This document shows, piece after piece, positions 1 through 9,222 of a stretch of 64,000 nt of DNA. Source of the DNA: Halegenticoccus tardaugens (lineage in GTDB: Archaea > Halobacteriota > Halobacteria > Halobacteriales > Haloferacaceae); the NCBI RefSeq assembly GCF_004116405.1, contig NZ_SDIC01000004.1, positions 558,717 through 622,716 on the forward strand, given 5' to 3'. The notes beneath the pieces are model-generated. The model was not told the origin of the DNA. It ran no database searches and saw nothing but the letters and a program-made list of their open reading frames with translations. Numbering within the stretch: the stretch's first letter is position 1; each line of letters begins with the position of its first letter. A program made the position numbers and the translations under genes.

Positions 1-1
1 G

Positions 2-1216
2 CTCGACGCCGGCGTGCGGATGACCGGCTGTACGGTACACGTCGTGACCGAGGAGGTCGACGCCGGGCCGATCGTCACGCAGGAGGCGGTTCCCGTGTAC
101 GAGGGCGACGACGCCGAGGCGCTCAAAGAACGCGTCCTCCACGAGGCCGAGTTCACGGCGTACCCCCGCGCGGTCCGCTGGTTCGCCGAGAATCGCGTCG
201 AGGTCGACGACGGAGCCGTCGCCGTGGAGGGCGACGTCGGCGGCGACTTCCCGGAGCGCCGGCTCGTCTCCGACGAGCGCGGAACGACGCTGCGGTACGG
301 CGAGAACCCCCACCAGGCCGCCGCGCTGTACGTCGACGACGCCTGCGAGGAGGCGAGCGTCGTCCACGCGGCCCAGCGCAACGAGGGCGCGAAGGCGTTG
401 TCGTACAACAACTACAACGACGCCGACGGCGCGCTCGATCTCATAAAGGAGTTCGACGAGCCCGCGGCCGCGGTGATAAAACACGCGAACCCAGCCGGCT
501 GTGCGACCGCCGACGCGCTCGCCGACGCGTACGGGCGCGCCCTCGCGACGGATCCGATGAGCGCGTTCGGCGGCATCGTGGCGCTGAACCGCGAGTGCGA
601 CGCGGAGACGGCCGAGCTGATCGTCGACTCCTTCAAGGAGGTCGTCGTCGCGCCCGGGTACACGGACGCCGCGCTCGACGTGCTCCGGGGGAAAAAGAAC
701 CTCCGCGTGCTCGACGTGGGCGAACTCGACGGGTACGACGAGCCGTTCGCCGAGAAGCCGATCGTCGGCGGCCGACTCGTCCAGGAACGGGATCGGTGGA
801 CCCCGACCCGCGACGATCTGGAGGTGGTCACCGAACGAGCGCCGACGGACGAGGAGATCGAGACGATGTTGTTCGCGTGGAAGACGCTCAAGCACGTCAA
901 ATCCAACGGCATCCTCTTCGCCGAGGGGACGGAGACGGTCGGAATCGGCATGGGGCAGGTCAGCCGCGTCGACGCCGTTCGTCTCGCCGCGATGAAGGCC
1001 GACGAGCACGCGGAGGGAAAGTCCGCCGAGGGCGCGGTGATGGCCTCCGACGCGTTCTTCCCGTTCCCCGACGGCATCGAGGAGGCGGCGAGCGCGGGGA
1101 TCGCGGCGGTGATCCAACCGGGCGGGTCCGTCAACGACGAGGACGTCATCGAGGCGGCCGACGAGCACGGGATGGCGATGACGTTCACCGGCCGGCGGTG
1201 CTTCAGACACGACTGA
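2..1216 (+). CDS. purH: PurN-PurH fusion: GAR transformylase / AICAR transformylase, 5' end outside window
   Basis: The frame is open from base 2, so the start lies upstream. The first residues carry the end of a PurN-type glycinamide ribonucleotide formyltransferase (GCTVHVVTEEVDAGPIV). The rest is the AICAR formyltransferase half of PurH: RYGENPHQ, SYNNYNDADGA, KHANPAGC, AFGGIVALNR, GMGQVSRVDAVRLA and a C-terminal FTGRRCFRH. I see no IMP cyclohydrolase domain between them, which fits archaea where PurO does that step. The protein would supply both formyl-transfer steps of purine synthesis, cytosolic and 10-formyl-THF-dependent. It lies next to the folate gene folC-folP, so cofactor and consumer are neighbours. 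The PurH-part call is secure; PurN is seen only as a fragment. Confidence 0.93.
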   Translation, partial: LDAGVRMTGCTVHVVTEEVDAGPIVTQEAVPVYEGDDAEALKERVLHEAEFTAYPRAVRWFAENRVEVDDGAVAVEGDVGGDFPERRLVSDERGTTLRYGENPHQAAALYVDDACEEASVVHAAQRNEGAKALSYNNYNDADGALDLIKEFDEPAAAVIKHANPAGCATADALADAYGRALATDPMSAFGGIVALNRECDAETAELIVDSFKEVVVAPGYTDAALDVLRGKKNLRVLDVGELDGYDEPFAEKPIVGGRLVQERDRWTPTRDDLEVVTERAPTDEEIETMLFAWKTLKHVKSNGILFAEGTETVGIGMGQVSRVDAVRLAAMKADEHAEGKSAEGAVMASDAFFPFPDGIEEAASAGIAAVIQPGGSVNDEDVIEAADEHGMAMTFTGRRCFRHD

Positions 1217-1312
1217 GCGTCAGCGAGGGAGTGTCTGAAGCTCGAAAGACGAGCGTTTGGGAGTCGTTCGGTGTTTCCGACACGACTGAGCGTCAGCGAG
1301 GGAGCGTCTGAA
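1202..1312. repeat. Pair of 34-bp near-identical repeats overlapping the purH stop
   Basis: Bases 1206-1239 and 1279-1312 differ at only one position (1231 T versus 1304 C). The first copy includes the last codons and stop of the purN-purH fusion. It is closed by a perfect 9-bp inverted repeat, TTCAGACAC at 1202-1210 and GTGTCTGAA at 1231-1239. The second copy lies wholly in the gap before folC-folP and keeps the right arm only partly. The hairpin could act as a 3' end or processing signal, but no T tract follows. Confidence 0.75.
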
Positions 1313-1406
1313 TGTAGCGCGAGCCCGAACGCTGCGTCGCACCCCTCGATGCAGCGACTGAGAATCGTTCGACACGCTAAAGCGCGGGAGACGTGAGATC
1401 ACGAGT

Positions 1407-3842
1407 ATGGAGTACTACGAGGCGGCGGACTTCCTCTTCGACCTCCGCCGGTTCCGGGTAAAACCGGGAACGGAGTCCGTCCGGGACCTCCTCGCGCACC
1501 TCGGAAACCCGCACGAGGGCGTGCGGTTCGTCCAGATCGCGGGTTCGAACGGGAAGGGCAGCACCGCCAAGATGGTCGAATCGATCCTCCGCGAGGCCGG
1601 CCTCAGCGTCGGCCTCTACACCTCGCCGCACCTGGACGATCTCCGCGAGCGGATCCGCGTCGACGGGCGAAAGATGCCCCGCTCGGCGGTCGCGGAGTTC
1701 GTCGAGGAAGTCAAGCCGTTCTTGATCCGGCGGGCCGCCGCGGGCGAACCGCTCACGTTCTTCGAGGTTGTCACCGCCATGGGACTCCGCCAGTTCGGCC
1801 GCGCCGGCGTCGACGTCGGCGTTCTCGAAGTCGGACTGGGCGGCGAGTTCGACGCGACGAGCGTCGTCGATCCCGTCGCGGCGGCGGTGACGAACGTCTC
1901 CCTCGAACACACGGCGGTTCTCGGCGACACGATCGAAGAGATCGCGACGACGAAGGCGAAGATCGCCCCCGGGGACGCGCCGCTCGTCACCGCCGCGACC
2001 GGCGAAGCGCTCGAAACGATTCGCGACGTCGCGGGCGACGTGATCGCGGTGGACGAAACCGGGGATTCGGCCGTCACCGTCGAGTACGGCGGTCGAACGG
2101 ACCACGCCGAGTCGAGGGTCTCCGTGGCGGGCCGCGACTGGTCCGTCGAGGCCCGGCTGCCGCTCGTCGGCGCGTATCAGGCCCGAAACGCCGGCATCGC
2201 CTGCGAACTGGCGCGGCAAGTGACCGACGTCCCCGAGTCGACGCTCGCTCGCGGGCTCAGAAACGCCCACTGGCCGGGGCGCTTCGAGGTGATGGAGCGC
2301 GATCCGATGATCGTGCTCGACGGCGCGCACAACCCCGGCGCGTGCGCCGAGTTGGCGGCGACGCTCTCGGCGTTCGAGTACGACGATCTTCACCTCGTCT
2401 TCGGCGCGATGCACGACAAGGACCACCGCGGCATGGCCGAAGCCCTCCCCGATCCGACCTCGGTCCTGACGTGCCGGCCGAACCTCGACCGCGCGGAGGA
2501 TCCCGAGGTCCTCGCGCGGGTCTTCGCGAACGCCGGCGTCGCCGACGCGGACTTCTCGCGCTCCGTGGCCGACGCGGTCTCGGCCGCGGTCGATCGCGCC
2601 GAGCCGGACGACTGCGTGCTCGTCACCGGGTCGCTGTTTTGCGTCGCGGAGGCGCGGCGGACGTGGACGCGAGTCGAGATTCCGAAGCGCGTCCGCGACA
2701 TCGGCGACGCCCGCGAGGTGCTCTCCGGAGCGAACGCCGCTCCCGAAGACGTAGATTCGACGCGCGACGAGGCCGTCCATCGGACGGTGAAGACGCGCGT
2801 CGAGCGACGACAGGCGAGGCATCTGCGGGAGGCGATGCTCGCCGTCGACGGCGGGTGTGCCGTCTCTGGTGCGGGAACCGACGGCGAGCTCGTCGACGTC
2901 GTGTTGACCGGTAGCCTCGCGCAGTTCGAACGACTCGTCGACGAACTCGACGGACGGCCGTTCGGACTCGACGACGTCGCGACCGGGATGCGCGATCGGC
3001 TCGAGACCGGCGTCGAATCGCCGGCGCACGGCTACCCGTGGACGGACGGCCCCGCCGTGATGGGCATCCTCAACGTCACGCCGGACAGCTTCCACGACGG
3101 CGGTGAATTTTTCGACGCCGCGGCCGCGGTCGAGCGAGCGGAGGAGATGATCGCGGCGGGCGCGGACATCATCGACGTCGGCGGCGAGAGCACCCGTCCG
3201 GGAGCGGACGTCGTCCCGGTCGACGAGGAGATCGACCGCGTCGTCCCCGTCATCGAAGCCGTCGCCGACCTCGACGCGTGGATTTCGATCGACACGCGGA
3301 AGGCGGCGGTCGGCAGAGCGGCGCTCGACGCCGGGGCGGACATCCTCAACGACGTGACCGGCCTCGCCGACCCCGAGATGCGGTTTCTCGCGGCCGAACG
3401 CGAGGTGCCCGTGATCGTGATGCACAGCATCGACGCGCCGGTGGTTCCGGAAAAGCGCGTCGAGTACGACGACGTGGTCGAGGACGTCATCGACGAACTC
3501 GGGGAGCGCGTCCTTCTGGCGGAGAAAGCGGGGATTCCTCGCGAGCGCGTCATCGTCGACCCCGGCCTCGGCTTCGGGAAGTCGAAGGCGGAGAACTTCG
3601 AGATTCTCGGCCGCCTCGACGAGTTCGAGGCGCTCGGCTGTCCGGTGCTCGTCGGCCACTCGCACAAGTCGATGTTCGAACTCGTCGGCGGAACGGCGGG
3701 CGACGACCTCCCCGCGACCGTCGCGGGGAGCGCGGTGGCGGTCGAACGGGGCGCTGACGTCGTCCGCGTTCACGACGTCGCGGAGAACGTCGCCGCCGTT
3801 CGGGTCGCCTCCGCGGCGACCGCGCCCGAGCGGTTCGAGTGA
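1407..3842 (+). CDS. folP: Bifunctional folylpolyglutamate/dihydrofolate synthase - dihydropteroate synthase (FolC-FolP)
   Basis: The 811-residue protein has two enzyme domains. The FolC/Mur-ligase half comes first, with P-loop GSNGKGST at residues 46-53 and a DGAHNPGA motif near 300. The DHPS half starts near residue 545, with MGILNVTPDSFHDGG from 552, then DVGGESTRPGA, DPGLGFGKS and VGHSHKS. It would make dihydropteroate from pABA and pterin pyrophosphate, then add glutamate. Such a fusion is known from Haloferax volcanii. Roughly residues 420-540 belong to neither domain and I cannot assign them. The ATG at 1407 gives a normal FolC N-terminus (MEYYEAADFLF). Confidence 0.93.
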   Translation: MEYYEAADFLFDLRRFRVKPGTESVRDLLAHLGNPHEGVRFVQIAGSNGKGSTAKMVESILREAGLSVGLYTSPHLDDLRERIRVDGRKMPRSAVAEFVEEVKPFLIRRAAAGEPLTFFEVVTAMGLRQFGRAGVDVGVLEVGLGGEFDATSVVDPVAAAVTNVSLEHTAVLGDTIEEIATTKAKIAPGDAPLVTAATGEALETIRDVAGDVIAVDETGDSAVTVEYGGRTDHAESRVSVAGRDWSVEARLPLVGAYQARNAGIACELARQVTDVPESTLARGLRNAHWPGRFEVMERDPMIVLDGAHNPGACAELAATLSAFEYDDLHLVFGAMHDKDHRGMAEALPDPTSVLTCRPNLDRAEDPEVLARVFANAGVADADFSRSVADAVSAAVDRAEPDDCVLVTGSLFCVAEARRTWTRVEIPKRVRDIGDAREVLSGANAAPEDVDSTRDEAVHRTVKTRVERRQARHLREAMLAVDGGCAVSGAGTDGELVDVVLTGSLAQFERLVDELDGRPFGLDDVATGMRDRLETGVESPAHGYPWTDGPAVMGILNVTPDSFHDGGEFFDAAAAVERAEEMIAAGADIIDVGGESTRPGADVVPVDEEIDRVVPVIEAVADLDAWISIDTRKAAVGRAALDAGADILNDVTGLADPEMRFLAAEREVPVIVMHSIDAPVVPEKRVEYDDVVEDVIDELGERVLLAEKAGIPRERVIVDPGLGFGKSKAENFEILGRLDEFEALGCPVLVGHSHKSMFELVGGTAGDDLPATVAGSAVAVERGADVVRVHDVAENVAAVRVASAATAPERFE

Positions 3843-3969
3843 GACGCCCGATGACCTCCTGTGTGGCGAACGGACGGTACGGGGCGACACCGCGAGACGG
3901 GGTACCGTACTGCCGCGGACCGTCCCGCGTCGATTCGTCAACGCATGGTGACGATGGCCGCGCTATCGC

Positions 3970-3977
3970 GTATAAAC
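3970..3977 (+). promoter_or_regulatory. Possible TATA element before rpoL
   Basis: GTATAAAC is the most TATA-like stretch in the 225-bp gap between folC-folP and rpoL. It lies about 91 nt before the rpoL ATG, so the mRNA would have a leader rather than being leaderless. The rest of the gap shows no clear gene. Confidence 0.3.
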
Positions 3978-4067
3978 CTGCGCACCCCGTCGACCGGGAC
4001 ACCGCGCGCGTTCGTCGGCGTCCCTCGATACGAAACGTTGAAACAGGCGACGACAGAAGGTGTTGAC

Positions 4068-4352
4068 ATGGAACTGCGGGTCATCGAGAAGACGGACGAG
4101 GAACTCCGCATCGAGATCGCCGGCGAGGATCACACCTTCATGAACGTGCTCAAGGGCGCGCTGCTCGAAACCGAGGGCGTCGCCGCCGCGACCTACGACA
4201 TGAACCCCGAGCAGTCGGGAGGGCAGACCGACCCCATCCTCTCCGTGAAGACCGAAGGCGGCGTCGACCCGCTCGACGCCGTCGCCGAGGCGTCGCGGCG
4301 CATTCAGGGGACGACCGGCGACCTCCGGGACGCGTACAACGCGGCGATCTGA
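4068..4352 (+). CDS. rpoL: DNA-directed RNA polymerase subunit L
   Basis: This 94-residue protein matches archaeal RpoL (Rpb11-like). It has [23 protein letters not shown], then [11 protein letters not shown] and a C-terminal [17 protein letters not shown]. RpoL pairs with RpoD to form the assembly platform of the archaeal polymerase. A longer in-frame extension to 3861 exists, but the family length and the conserved MELRV start choose the ATG at 4068. It looks like a single-gene unit. Confidence 0.95.
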   Translation: MELRVIEKTDEELRIEIAGEDHTFMNVLKGALLETEGVAAATYDMNPEQSGGQTDPILSVKTEGGVDPLDAVAEASRRIQGTTGDLRDAYNAAI

Positions 4353-4464
4353 GCCCGCCTTCGACGGGGGTGGGGGCGATTCGCAGGGCGGCTGACTCGA
4401 GAGGGGTCGCAACTCTCCGTCGCCGTGACAACGGCTATCTTCGTGGGCGTCGTGTCTAGTCCCC

Positions 4465-5664
4465 GTGGTGGGCAGGTGGGGGCGGTACCTCTCGTCCCCG
4501 GCGTTGCACGACGCGGAACCGGTGCCCGAGCGCCACGCGACGTGGCTAGAACTCTTCTTCGACCTCGTGTTCGTGGTCGCGGTTGCGGAACTCGGGCACC
4601 TCCTCGGCGAGAACCTCTCCCTCGGAGGCGCGGTCGAGTTCGTCGCGCTGTTCGTGCCGGTCTGGTGGGTGTGGATCACCCACAGCTACTACGGCGACAT
4701 CTTCGACAGCGGCGACGCCGTCTATCCGCTCGCGACGCTTCTGGTGATGTTCGGGGTCGTCGTCTGGGCGACGACGTTCCACGGGGCGTTCCACGGCGGG
4801 AGCGCGGCGTTCGCGGCCGCCTACCTCGCGATCCGAACGCTCAACACGGCGCTGTACGCGTTCGCCGGTCGGGTCGCGTCCGGGACGGAGACGCTCGCGC
4901 GGCGATTCGCGCTCGGCTACTCCGTCGGACTCGCTTTCTGGGTGGGCTCGTTCTTCGTTCCGGAACCGGCTCGGTACGCGCTCTGGGCGGTCGGTCTCAC
5001 GATCGAGATCCTCTCGTCGCCGATCATCTACGTGACGCTCCCCGACGTGCCGGCACAGGAGTCGCACATGGACGAACGGTTCGGGCTGTTCACGATCATC
5101 GTCCTCGGCGAGACCATCGTCGGGGTTGCGCGAGGGAGCGCCGACGTGCCGCTCGGACCGGCTACCGGCTTCACCGCCGTCTGCGGCTTCGTCGTCGCCG
5201 TCTGTCTGTGGTGGCTGTACTTCGGTTACGCCGACGCGTCGGTCATCAACCGGGCGCTGCGGAGCGACGCGCGCGAACTCGCCCTCTCTTTCGTCTACGG
5301 GTACGGTCACCTCATCGTCTTCGCGAGCCTCGCCGCGGGTGGAATCGGCATCGAGCGTCTCCTGCGCGCAGCGGCGGCGGGAGCGGCGCTTCCGGTCGAC
5401 GAGCGGGTCGTCGTCAGCGGTGCCGCCGCGGCGTTCCTGTTGGGTCTCGCGCTGATTCACTGGGCCGCGCCGGGACGAATTCCGAGGGCGATCCTCGCGG
5501 CCCGGCTTCTCGCCGGGATCGGCGGGCTCGGACTCGTCGTCTTCGGCGCGGGATTCACCGCGGCGGTCCTCGCCGGCGCGTTCGCGTCGCTCTTCGTCGC
5601 GCTCGTCGGCTTCGAAGCGTCCCGAACCGGTCGCGGCGTTCGCGTGCTCGAAGCGGAGATCTAG
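4465..5664 (+). CDS. Low temperature requirement A (LtrA) family membrane protein
   Basis: This is a 399-residue polytopic membrane protein. The family signature RHATWLELFFDLVFVVAVAELGHLL is near the N-terminus (given as positions 24-48), and TIIVLGETIVGVARG is in the middle. About ten or more hydrophobic segments are visible. LtrA was named from a cold-sensitive Listeria mutant; its biochemical role is unknown and I do not infer a substrate. The start is GTG at 4465, or the next codon GTG at 4468. Its stop shares a CTAG with the stop of the convergent gene. Confidence 0.85.
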   Translation: MVGRWGRYLSSPALHDAEPVPERHATWLELFFDLVFVVAVAELGHLLGENLSLGGAVEFVALFVPVWWVWITHSYYGDIFDSGDAVYPLATLLVMFGVVVWATTFHGAFHGGSAAFAAAYLAIRTLNTALYAFAGRVASGTETLARRFALGYSVGLAFWVGSFFVPEPARYALWAVGLTIEILSSPIIYVTLPDVPAQESHMDERFGLFTIIVLGETIVGVARGSADVPLGPATGFTAVCGFVVAVCLWWLYFGYADASVINRALRSDARELALSFVYGYGHLIVFASLAAGGIGIERLLRAAAAGAALPVDERVVVSGAAAAFLLGLALIHWAAPGRIPRAILAARLLAGIGGLGLVVFGAGFTAAVLAGAFASLFVALVGFEASRTGRGVRVLEAEI

Positions 5665-6236
5665 GGTTCGTCCGGCTCGTAGCTCTCCGACGTGCGGTAG
5701 GCCTTTTCACCGGCTTCGATCCGGACGTCCAGCCAGTTTTCCATCGGGACGAGCGGACACTCGTATCGCTCGGAGTAGACGCAAAAGGGGTTGTACGCGA
5801 GGTTGAAATCCACGATCCAGAGGCCGCCGTCGGTCCGGTCGTCGGTCGTATCCAGGTCGAGGTAGCGGCCGCCCCCGTACGTCTCCTCGCCGCTCGTTCG
5901 GTCGCGGAACGGGAGCCAGAAGCCGCCTTCCGTCGGATCTGACTTGTACGCCCGGAGCGAGCACTCCTCGCCGCCGACGTCGAACCCGAACTCGCCCCAT
6001 TCGAGGTACTCGCGTTCGCCGTCCGTCGTCGTCGCGAGGGTGACGCTCTCCTTCTCGTCGTGTTCGGAGAGCGGAAGCTCGAACCGGTAGTCGGGGTTCG
6101 GGGGGTAGTAGTTCAACCCAGCGAACGACTCGCGCCCGTCCGGCGGGATCGGCGAGTGCGGGTGATCGCGGAAGTACTCGTCCTTCTCGCGGCGATGCCG
6201 TTCGAGGGAATCGGCCCAGTCGGGTGACGCGCTCAT
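5661..6236 (-). CDS. DUF1684 family protein
   Basis: This 191-residue soluble protein carries the DUF1684 pattern. It has an N-terminal RREKDEYFRDHPHSPI, a central beta-rich part, and the C-terminal block GGRYLDLDT, DFNLAYNPFCVYS, YECPLVPMENWLDVRIEAGEK. The family is widespread and of unknown function. The gene is convergent with the LtrA gene and the two stop codons overlap by 4 bp. Confidence 0.85.
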   Translation of the reverse strand: MSASPDWADSLERHRREKDEYFRDHPHSPIPPDGRESFAGLNYYPPNPDYRFELPLSEHDEKESVTLATTTDGEREYLEWGEFGFDVGGEECSLRAYKSDPTEGGFWLPFRDRTSGEETYGGGRYLDLDTTDDRTDGGLWIVDFNLAYNPFCVYSERYECPLVPMENWLDVRIEAGEKAYRTSESYEPDEP

Positions 6237-6349
6237 GACGGAGGTGGGATACGTCGCCGAAGGGCATCAACGTTCGTCGCCGAACCCGATCGGTCCAGCC
6301 GCGGATCGCCCGGTGGATCGGGTCGAGAACCCGGCCCGACGGCCGATCC

Positions 6350-7162
6350 TCAGAGTCTGACCGGGACGTCCCGGTCGGCGAGGTACTCCTTGACCTCGCG
6401 GATGGTGTACTCCTCGAAGTGGAAGATCGACGCGGCGAGCGCGGCGTCGGCACCCGCGTCCGCGAACACCTCGTACGCGTCCTCGGGGCCGCCGCAGCCC
6501 GACGAGGCGATGACCGGCGTCGACACGCCGTCGCAGACCGCCTTCGTCAGCGGCACGTCGTAGCCGTCCTTCGTGCCGTCGGCGTCGATGGAGTTGACGA
6601 ACAGCTCGCCCGCGCCGCGCTCTTCGGCCTCCTTCGCCCACGAGACCACGTCGACGCCGGTTCCCTCGCGGCCGCCCTTGACGGTGCACTCGAACCAGCA
6701 GGACTCGCCGTCGACCCGCTCGTAGTGTTCGCCCTCTTCGTCGAACCGGCGGCGGGCGTCGACGCTGATGACGATGCACTGGCTGCCGAACGCCGCCGCG
6801 CCCTCCGTGACGAGTTCGGGTCGAGAGAGCGCCGCGGTGTTGATCGAGACCTTGTCGGCCCCCGCGCGGAGGGTCTCCTTTATGTCCTCGCGGGTCCGGA
6901 TGCCGCCGCCGACGGTCAGCGGGATGAACACCTCGTCGGCGACGCGGGAGACGGTGTCGAGCATCGTCTCGCGGCCGTCGGAGCTGGCGGTGATGTCGAG
7001 GAAGACGAACTCGTCGGCGCCGGCCTCGTTGTACCGCTTCGCCATCTCGACCGGGTCGCCGGTGTACTTCAGGTCCTCGAAGTGGACGCCGGTGTAGACC
7101 GCGGCGTCGCCGTCCTCGTCGAGGTCGACGTCGATACAGGGGATGATGCGCTTCGTCAGCAT
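6350..7162 (-). CDS. hisF: Imidazole glycerol phosphate synthase cyclase subunit HisF
   Basis: This 270-residue TIM barrel makes imidazole glycerol phosphate and AICAR in histidine synthesis, using ammonia from HisH. The catalytic aspartates are visible as D11 (IIPCIDVD) and D135 (VISVDARR). The phosphate-binding segments include [13 protein letters not shown] and [10 protein letters not shown]. No other his gene is next to it. AICAR made here feeds the purine route of the fused PurH at the window start. Confidence 0.97.
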   Translation of the reverse strand: MLTKRIIPCIDVDLDEDGDAAVYTGVHFEDLKYTGDPVEMAKRYNEAGADEFVFLDITASSDGRETMLDTVSRVADEVFIPLTVGGGIRTREDIKETLRAGADKVSINTAALSRPELVTEGAAAFGSQCIVISVDARRRFDEEGEHYERVDGESCWFECTVKGGREGTGVDVVSWAKEAEERGAGELFVNSIDADGTKDGYDVPLTKAVCDGVSTPVIASSGCGGPEDAYEVFADAGADAALAASIFHFEEYTIREVKEYLADRDVPVRL

Positions 7163-7312
7163 TCGGTATCGGATCCTTCGAGGGACCCGGGTTTGACGGT
7201 TTCGACTACGGCAGCGGAGCGGGAGGCGACGACGGCGGTGGCGGAGGGGGCGAGTACGGCGGTGGTCGCGGAGGCGGAGAGGACGAGTGCGATAGCGGAC
7301 CGGAAGGGAACC

Positions 7313-9043
7313 CTACGCCGTCAGCCGGTACACCCGGGCCTCGTAGGGGCGGAGTTCGACCGGTTCGACAGCGCTCGCCGTCGCCTCGTAGTTGCAGAGG
7401 AGCAGTTTCGACGGCGCGCCGTCGAGGGACGAGGGCGGTTCGAACCGCGACCTCCCGTCCGCGAAGTTGAGCACGACGAGCGCCCGCTCGTCGCCGAGCG
7501 TCCGGGTGTAGGCCCACACCTCCTCGTGGTCGGCGAGCACGAGATCGTACGCACCGTACACGAGCACGTCGTGCTCGCTCCGGAGGTCGATCAGGTCGCA
7601 GTAGTAGTGCCACACCGAGTCCCCGTCGACCCGCGCGCGCTCGGCGTTGATCCGGGGATAGTTCGGGTTGACGCCGATCCACGGCTCGCCAGCCGTGAAC
7701 CCGGCGTTCTCCGCCGCGGACCACTGCATCGGCGTCCGAGCGTTGTCGCGGCTCCGGTACCGCACGAGGTCGAGCGCCTCCTCCTCGGTTTCGATCCGTC
7801 CGTCGAGCTTCGCGGTCGCGACGTTCTGTAGCGTGTCCACGTCGCGAACCTCGTCCAGACTCTCGAACGGGTAGTTCGTCATCCCGAGTTCCTCGCCCTG
7901 GTAGACGTAGGGGGTTCCCCGCAACGTGTGCGTGAGCGTCCCGAGGAGCTTCGCGGACTCGCGGCGGTACTCGCCGTCGTCGCCGAACCGCGACACGGCG
8001 CGGGGCTGATCGTGGTTGTTGAGGTGCAAACTGTTCCAGCCGTCGTCGGCGAGGCCGTCCTGCCAGTCGCTGAGCACCTCCCGGAGCTCGACGAGCGACC
8101 ACTCGCCGCGCGACCAGCGACCGTTTCCGCCGAAGTCGAGCCGCAGGTGGTCGAAGCTGAACGCCATGCTCATCCCGTCGCCGTCCTCCCCGACGTAGTC
8201 AGGGGCCTCCTCGACGGAGAGGTCGACCATCTCGCCGACGGTCATCGCGTCCCGCCCCGCGAACACGCGGTCGTACATCTCGCCCAGAAACTCGTGGACG
8301 CGAGGGCCGTTGACGTACTGGTCGGCCCCGTGGACGACGGCGTTCGGGTCCTCGCCGTCCGGCAGTCCTTCGGGTTTGGAGATGATGTTGATGACGTCCA
8401 TGCGGAAGCCGTCGATGCCCTTCGCCAGCCACCACTCCATCATCTCGAATATCTCCTCGCGCACCGCCGGGTTCTCCCAGTTCAGGTCCGGCTGTTTCAC
8501 GTCGAAGAGGTGGAGGTACCACTCGCCGGTCCGCTCGTCGTAGGACCACGCCGGTCCCCCGAAGAAGGACTCCCAGTCGTTCGGCGGGGCTTCCCCCTCC
8601 GGCCCGCGGGGGCCGCCCTCGCCGTCGACCCTCCTGCCCTCGCGCCAGATGTAGAAATCGCGGTACTCGCTGTCCTTCGACTCCCGCGATCTGCGGAACC
8701 ACTCGTGCTCGCTGGAGGTGTGGTTGACGACGAGGTCCATGACGAGCCTGATGTCGCGCTCGTGGAGTCCCGCCAACAGCTCCTCCCAGTCGGCCATCGT
8801 TCCGTATCGCTCGTCGATGCTGCGGTAGTCGGCGATGTCGTAGCCGTTGTCGTTGTCCGGCGACTCGTAGACGGGGGTGAGCCACACGACATCGACCCCG
8901 AGGTCTGCGAGGTAATCGAGCTTCTCGATTATTCCCGGAATGTCGCCGACGCCGTCGCCGTCGCTGTCGTTGAAGCTCCGCGGGTAGATCTGATAGACGA
9001 CCGCCTCCTTCCACCAGGACCGTCTCGTGCCCGGGTCGGTCAT
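7313..9043 (-). CDS. GH13 alpha-glucosidase (oligo-1,6-glucosidase type), copy 1
   Basis: This 576-residue cytosolic GH13 enzyme has WWKEAVVYQIYPRSFNDSDGDG at its start region (residues 10-31) and MDLVVNHTS near 102. The nucleophile is D216 in GFRMDVIN, the acid/base is E271 in TVGEM, and the third acid is D345 in NNHDQPR. Val217 follows the nucleophile; in GH13_31 enzymes Val here goes with alpha-1,6 specificity, while Thr or Ala goes with maltases. It has no signal peptide, so it should hydrolyse imported di- and oligosaccharides. It sits 179 bp downstream of a paralogue on the same strand. The exact substrate is not certain. Confidence 0.93.
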   Translation of the reverse strand: MTDPGTRRSWWKEAVVYQIYPRSFNDSDGDGVGDIPGIIEKLDYLADLGVDVVWLTPVYESPDNDNGYDIADYRSIDERYGTMADWEELLAGLHERDIRLVMDLVVNHTSSEHEWFRRSRESKDSEYRDFYIWREGRRVDGEGGPRGPEGEAPPNDWESFFGGPAWSYDERTGEWYLHLFDVKQPDLNWENPAVREEIFEMMEWWLAKGIDGFRMDVINIISKPEGLPDGEDPNAVVHGADQYVNGPRVHEFLGEMYDRVFAGRDAMTVGEMVDLSVEEAPDYVGEDGDGMSMAFSFDHLRLDFGGNGRWSRGEWSLVELREVLSDWQDGLADDGWNSLHLNNHDQPRAVSRFGDDGEYRRESAKLLGTLTHTLRGTPYVYQGEELGMTNYPFESLDEVRDVDTLQNVATAKLDGRIETEEEALDLVRYRSRDNARTPMQWSAAENAGFTAGEPWIGVNPNYPRINAERARVDGDSVWHYYCDLIDLRSEHDVLVYGAYDLVLADHEEVWAYTRTLGDERALVVLNFADGRSRFEPPSSLDGAPSKLLLCNYEATASAVEPVELRPYEARVYRLTA

Positions 9044-9089
9044 TACCCGTGATAGCTCCGAGACGCGCCTTCACTCCGTCGATTCTGAA

Positions 9090-9103
9090 ACTCGGAACCG
9101 AGT
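9090..9103. promoter_or_regulatory. Palindrome ACTCGGAACCGAGT upstream of GH13 copy 1, TrmB-like
   Basis: This is a perfect 6-2-6 inverted repeat, 47-60 bp before the GH13 copy 1 start. It reads ACT-N7-GAGT, close to the Halobacterium TrmB site TACT-N7/8-GAGTA, with the two outermost bases changed. TrmB is a sugar-responsive regulator, so control of an alpha-glucosidase would fit. It suggests the downstream copy has its own promoter. Confidence 0.5.
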
Positions 9104-9222
9104 GACAATTTCGGACGACCGACGTTCCGGGAGGGTCGACCGTCGATTGCGGAAGGAGGAGCGATCAGGACGGCGTGCGGGATCGGATCCGGCCGAGTCG
9201 GGACCGGTCGCCTCAGGTCAGG

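Noticed and set aside
1377..3941. Long minus-strand frame opposite folC-folP
   Set aside because: It is an Arg/Asp-rich antisense shadow of a gene whose sense-strand motifs are certain.
3861..4067. N-terminal extension of rpoL
   Set aside because: It would add 69 residues absent from the RpoL family; MELRV at 4068 is the conserved start.
7200..7310. G-rich GGCGGTGGCGG tract as a G-quadruplex or repeat element
   Set aside because: Runs are only two to five G with irregular spacing and are expected in this G+C-rich DNA.
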